From: Certhia americana
Lineage: Eukaryota > Chordata > Aves > Passeriformes > Certhiidae
NCBI GenBank assembly: GCA_018697195.1
Contig: CM031878.1
Span: forward strand, 2,472,311 to 2,536,310
DNA length: 64,000 bases
Direction of reading: 5' to 3'
Both the position numbers and the translations under genes were made by a program. Shown piece by piece: positions 61,601 through 64,000 of the stretch (position 1 is its first letter; each line of letters begins with the position of its first letter). Below the pieces are notes generated by a model. It ran no database searches. It was given only the letters and a program-made list of their open reading frames with translations, and was not told where the DNA came from.

Positions 61601-64000
61601 CTTATTTAACTTCAAGTGCTTTTAAAATCACTCCTATCTATTCATAATTCTTTGGGACATGTTCATTGGCAAACCCATCAGAAGATACTTTTTTTGAAGG
61701 TATAATTAACATTATCACAGGGCAAAATTCAATTCTGGGGTCTGAAACCACTTTCAGCAGGAATGCTGATGGGTTTGCCACACTCCCTGACTCACCAGTG
61801 AAAGTAATCAAGCAAATAAGCCATCTCAAACATACACCCTTAAACAATCCTTACACGCTTTCTGTGTGCATTCTCCAGGGGACCTTTAGAGGCTGTTTTG
61901 TACACAGAGCAGGATAAGCTTTAAGTGGTGTGAAATAAAAAGGTTAGTGCCACAGCAAAAGTTCCAAACACAGAGAGTACAGCTCAAGATGCATAAATAA
62001 TTAAACAGTGTGCATTTAAAACATGAACCATTAAAACAGCATTTGTGAGGGGAAAAAATTAAAAAAAAAACAAAATCAAAAGTGTAGGATGTAAATTAAG
62101 CTTTCATAAGGCAAACCTTCAGATGGTTGCTTCTTTGTGGGCACTTTACAGTGCTCTTTTTCCTTTTGAACCCAGGATTCGTACAAAAAGGTGTTTTGAC
62201 AATCCCACTAGGATGCTCATCCTCTGTGTTCAGGGGGAGATTTATAAAGATCACAAGGCAGGATTGTGAATATAATGATCCCAGGGATTAGCCTTTCTTC
62301 CAGCTATGGTGGGGCAGTCCTCTGGATCTATCTGAAATCAGAGAAGGGGCTCTTGACTGTGAGCCAGCGTGCTGCTTTGTTCTCACTGCCATTGTCCCCT
62401 CCCCACCTACTCTCATGTGCTTGCAATACTTTAAATGCTGGAAAGTTTAAAAATAGTTGTATGTTAGCTATCACCCTCCCTGTCAAGGGAAAATGAAGGT
62501 ATCTCCATTAAAAATAAGTGAACTGTTGCTCTCTGCCAGAGTGGATCTACTGCTGGCAAGCCCTGTTTAAGTATTGATAAAGGAGCTTATTTAACCTACT
62601 GGAAAATCAAGCCCAAAGGATAAGTAAAAGCTTATTCAGAGGAAAGAAGATTTTGTGATTAAGACACTGGATAGGTATTTAGAAAACCTCTTGTTTCCTC
62701 TTATTCTCTTGTACCCTCTTTGACTTTGAGCAGGGAACTTTATCATTAGCAGCCAAAACACCAGAAGAGATCATCTCCTGCTTAAGCATTTAGAAATGGA
62801 TTTAATAGGAGCTGGGCTCACTCCCTAGTAGACAAATGCCTGGTCCAGGAACACAGTCAATGGTCATCCAGAGACATTTCAGTGGCTGGTAAGAGAGAAA
62901 AAAGAGACTTATGGTGATGATTAGGCCAATACAAAATCTAATTTGTGCTCTGGTTGTCCATGGACTATAGCTGGACTACAAGGAAAAAATCCGTTCCCCG
63001 AAGAAGACAGAATTTTGCAGAATGTTGTCACAAATTCTGTGCCTTTCTGCCCAAAAAGGACAGAAATAATAATCCTTCCTCTCTCTTGCTGCACACCTCT
63101 GTTTTTGCTTTTGCCTGTAAGCTCTGAGGAGCAAGACCTGTCTCTCACAGTGCCCACCACAACAGGGATCAGGTTTAGTCCAGGTCTTTTCTGATAGAAT
63201 TCAGCAGAGATACACATAATTAACTGCTTTAACCCCTTGCAACCAAGGACTAAAGGAAAAAGCATTATAAAAGTAGCTGAAGTTGCACCACTTATATTAG
63301 AAGAGAAAAACAGCATACAGAAAGAACTGTGCATTATCTATCACTATTTCCCCAAATTTTTATGCAAGTGAACTTTTAAGTAAACACACTGGTTTACAGA
63401 ACATTATAATAATTATATATAATAAATTACTTAAAAGCCTGTCATAAAAACATTACACATAGCAAAGACAGGAACCTGAAAAGTATCATGACTTTGTGAT
63501 GAGTTTGTGAGCGTGGCCTCAACTCAGTCCATTTCTGCAAACAGATTAATGGTACAGGCTTTAATTACATGCTCACATACTGCTCTTTTCTGCAAGGCCC
63601 CAGCTTCACCAAGTGCCAGTGAGAGGTTTTAATTCCTGTAACTTTATAGCACATTAATCATGGGTGATGAGGCCATGAATCAGTTATGCAAGTCATCCCA
63701 AATACATACTGATGAAATCTGTAAGCCATCACCACCCACCACCCATATTCTGATTATCCACCTCTGTTATAGATGAACTATTTTGGGATTGTTTTAAACA
63801 GTTCTAAGGACATTTAGAGTTTTTTGAGTAGTACAGGGATATCTGACCCACCATCCCCATAATATCAGGTGCCTCACTTTTCATGTGGACATTTATTGAG
63901 GGTCTCAGTAAGGAAAAATGTGATGGTCCAACATTGAATGCCTTCAAGTGGTGACCCAGGGCAACTTTCTGCATAGAAAAACCCCTGCCATAATACCTAT
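61601..64000. other. Intronic sequence, no gene
   Basis: Unique AT-rich intron to the window edge, with an A-rich patch at about 62056-62080 and an AT-rich patch at 63405-63430. The open frame at 62921-63334 on the minus strand lacks any recognised domain. Confidence 0.55.

Larger units (their letters stand above)
1..64000 (-). other. SETBP1: SETBP1 gene body (partial, one coding exon plus flanking introns)
   Basis: Only one coding exon is identifiable, and it belongs to SETBP1 on the minus strand. Mammalian SETBP1 spans several hundred kilobases with a very large exon 4 between large introns, and the arrangement here fits that. The N-terminal exon (containing the initiator Met and acidic region) was not recognised at higher coordinates. 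The exons encoding the SET-binding region, third AT-hook and proline-rich C-terminus were not recognised at lower coordinates. The claim that the whole window lies inside the gene is an inference from exon 4 being neither the first nor the last coding exon and from this absence. No second gene was recognised nested in either intron. Confidence 0.88.
42995..64000 (-). other. SETBP1: SETBP1 intron 3 (partial)
   Basis: This is the intron upstream of exon 4. The preceding exon, expected to end in a segment similar to the human DLKGFQPQ region, was not found, so the intron continues past 64000. It holds CR1 fragments, homopolymers, an assembly gap and several candidate conserved noncoding blocks. 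Confidence 0.85.

Noticed and set aside
42995..64000. SETBP1 exon 3 or 2 within the window
   Set aside because: No minus-strand frame resembles the conserved N-terminal segments (ENYICPPEIKITIK-type or DLKGFQPQ-type residues).
1..64000. CRISPR arrays, tRNA, rRNA, operons or a novel defence-type system
   Set aside because: No regularly spaced repeats, cloverleaf with a GTTCGA-type loop, rRNA-like text or clustered genes are seen; the window is vertebrate intron.

Overview
The window comes from a vertebrate genome, most likely a bird. One long coding exon is clearly recognisable as exon 4 (human numbering) of SETBP1, the SET-binding protein, on the minus strand. The remainder is intronic DNA with many short, 5'-truncated fragments of the avian-type CR1 LINE. 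The bird call rests on these CR1 3' ends (the ATTCTATG-type terminus and the typical AGAATCATAGAAT start in antisense), the lack of SINE clutter, and a SETBP1 sequence very close to mammalian but distinct from it. In chicken the human 18q12 genes lie, as I recall, on the Z chromosome, so this could be Z-linked; the sequence itself does not show that.

Layout, reading along the plus strand. 1-39516 is part of the intron downstream of exon 4 (intron 4). It carries CR1 fragments at about 3.1, 7.4, 7.9, 9.6, 17.3, 26.0, 34.0 and 36.3 kb, many homopolymer and A/C-rich tracts, a (TA)n microsatellite at 23.8 kb, and several stretches that look like conserved noncoding DNA, notably a TAATTA-rich block at 4.5-5.3 kb. 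39517-42994 is the 3478-bp exon, in frame throughout, with consensus splice sites at both ends. 42995-64000 is part of the preceding intron (intron 3), with CR1 fragments at about 49.0, 50.4, possibly 54.1, and 61.4 kb, plus a 100-N assembly gap at 60203-60302.

The exon encodes the central part of SETBP1: two AT-hooks, a SKI-like region, the DSGIGT phosphodegron whose human counterpart is mutated in Schinzel-Giedion syndrome and myeloid neoplasms, an HCF1-binding DHYY motif and a Lys-His tract. The start codon, exons 1-3, and the C-terminal exons with the SET-binding region and third AT-hook were not found here and should lie outside the window. I see no second protein-coding gene, no RNA gene and no CRISPR or other system. 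The best leads for new biology are the candidate cis-regulatory blocks, a 62-bp unidentified repeat present twice, and a polyserine expansion in the exon.
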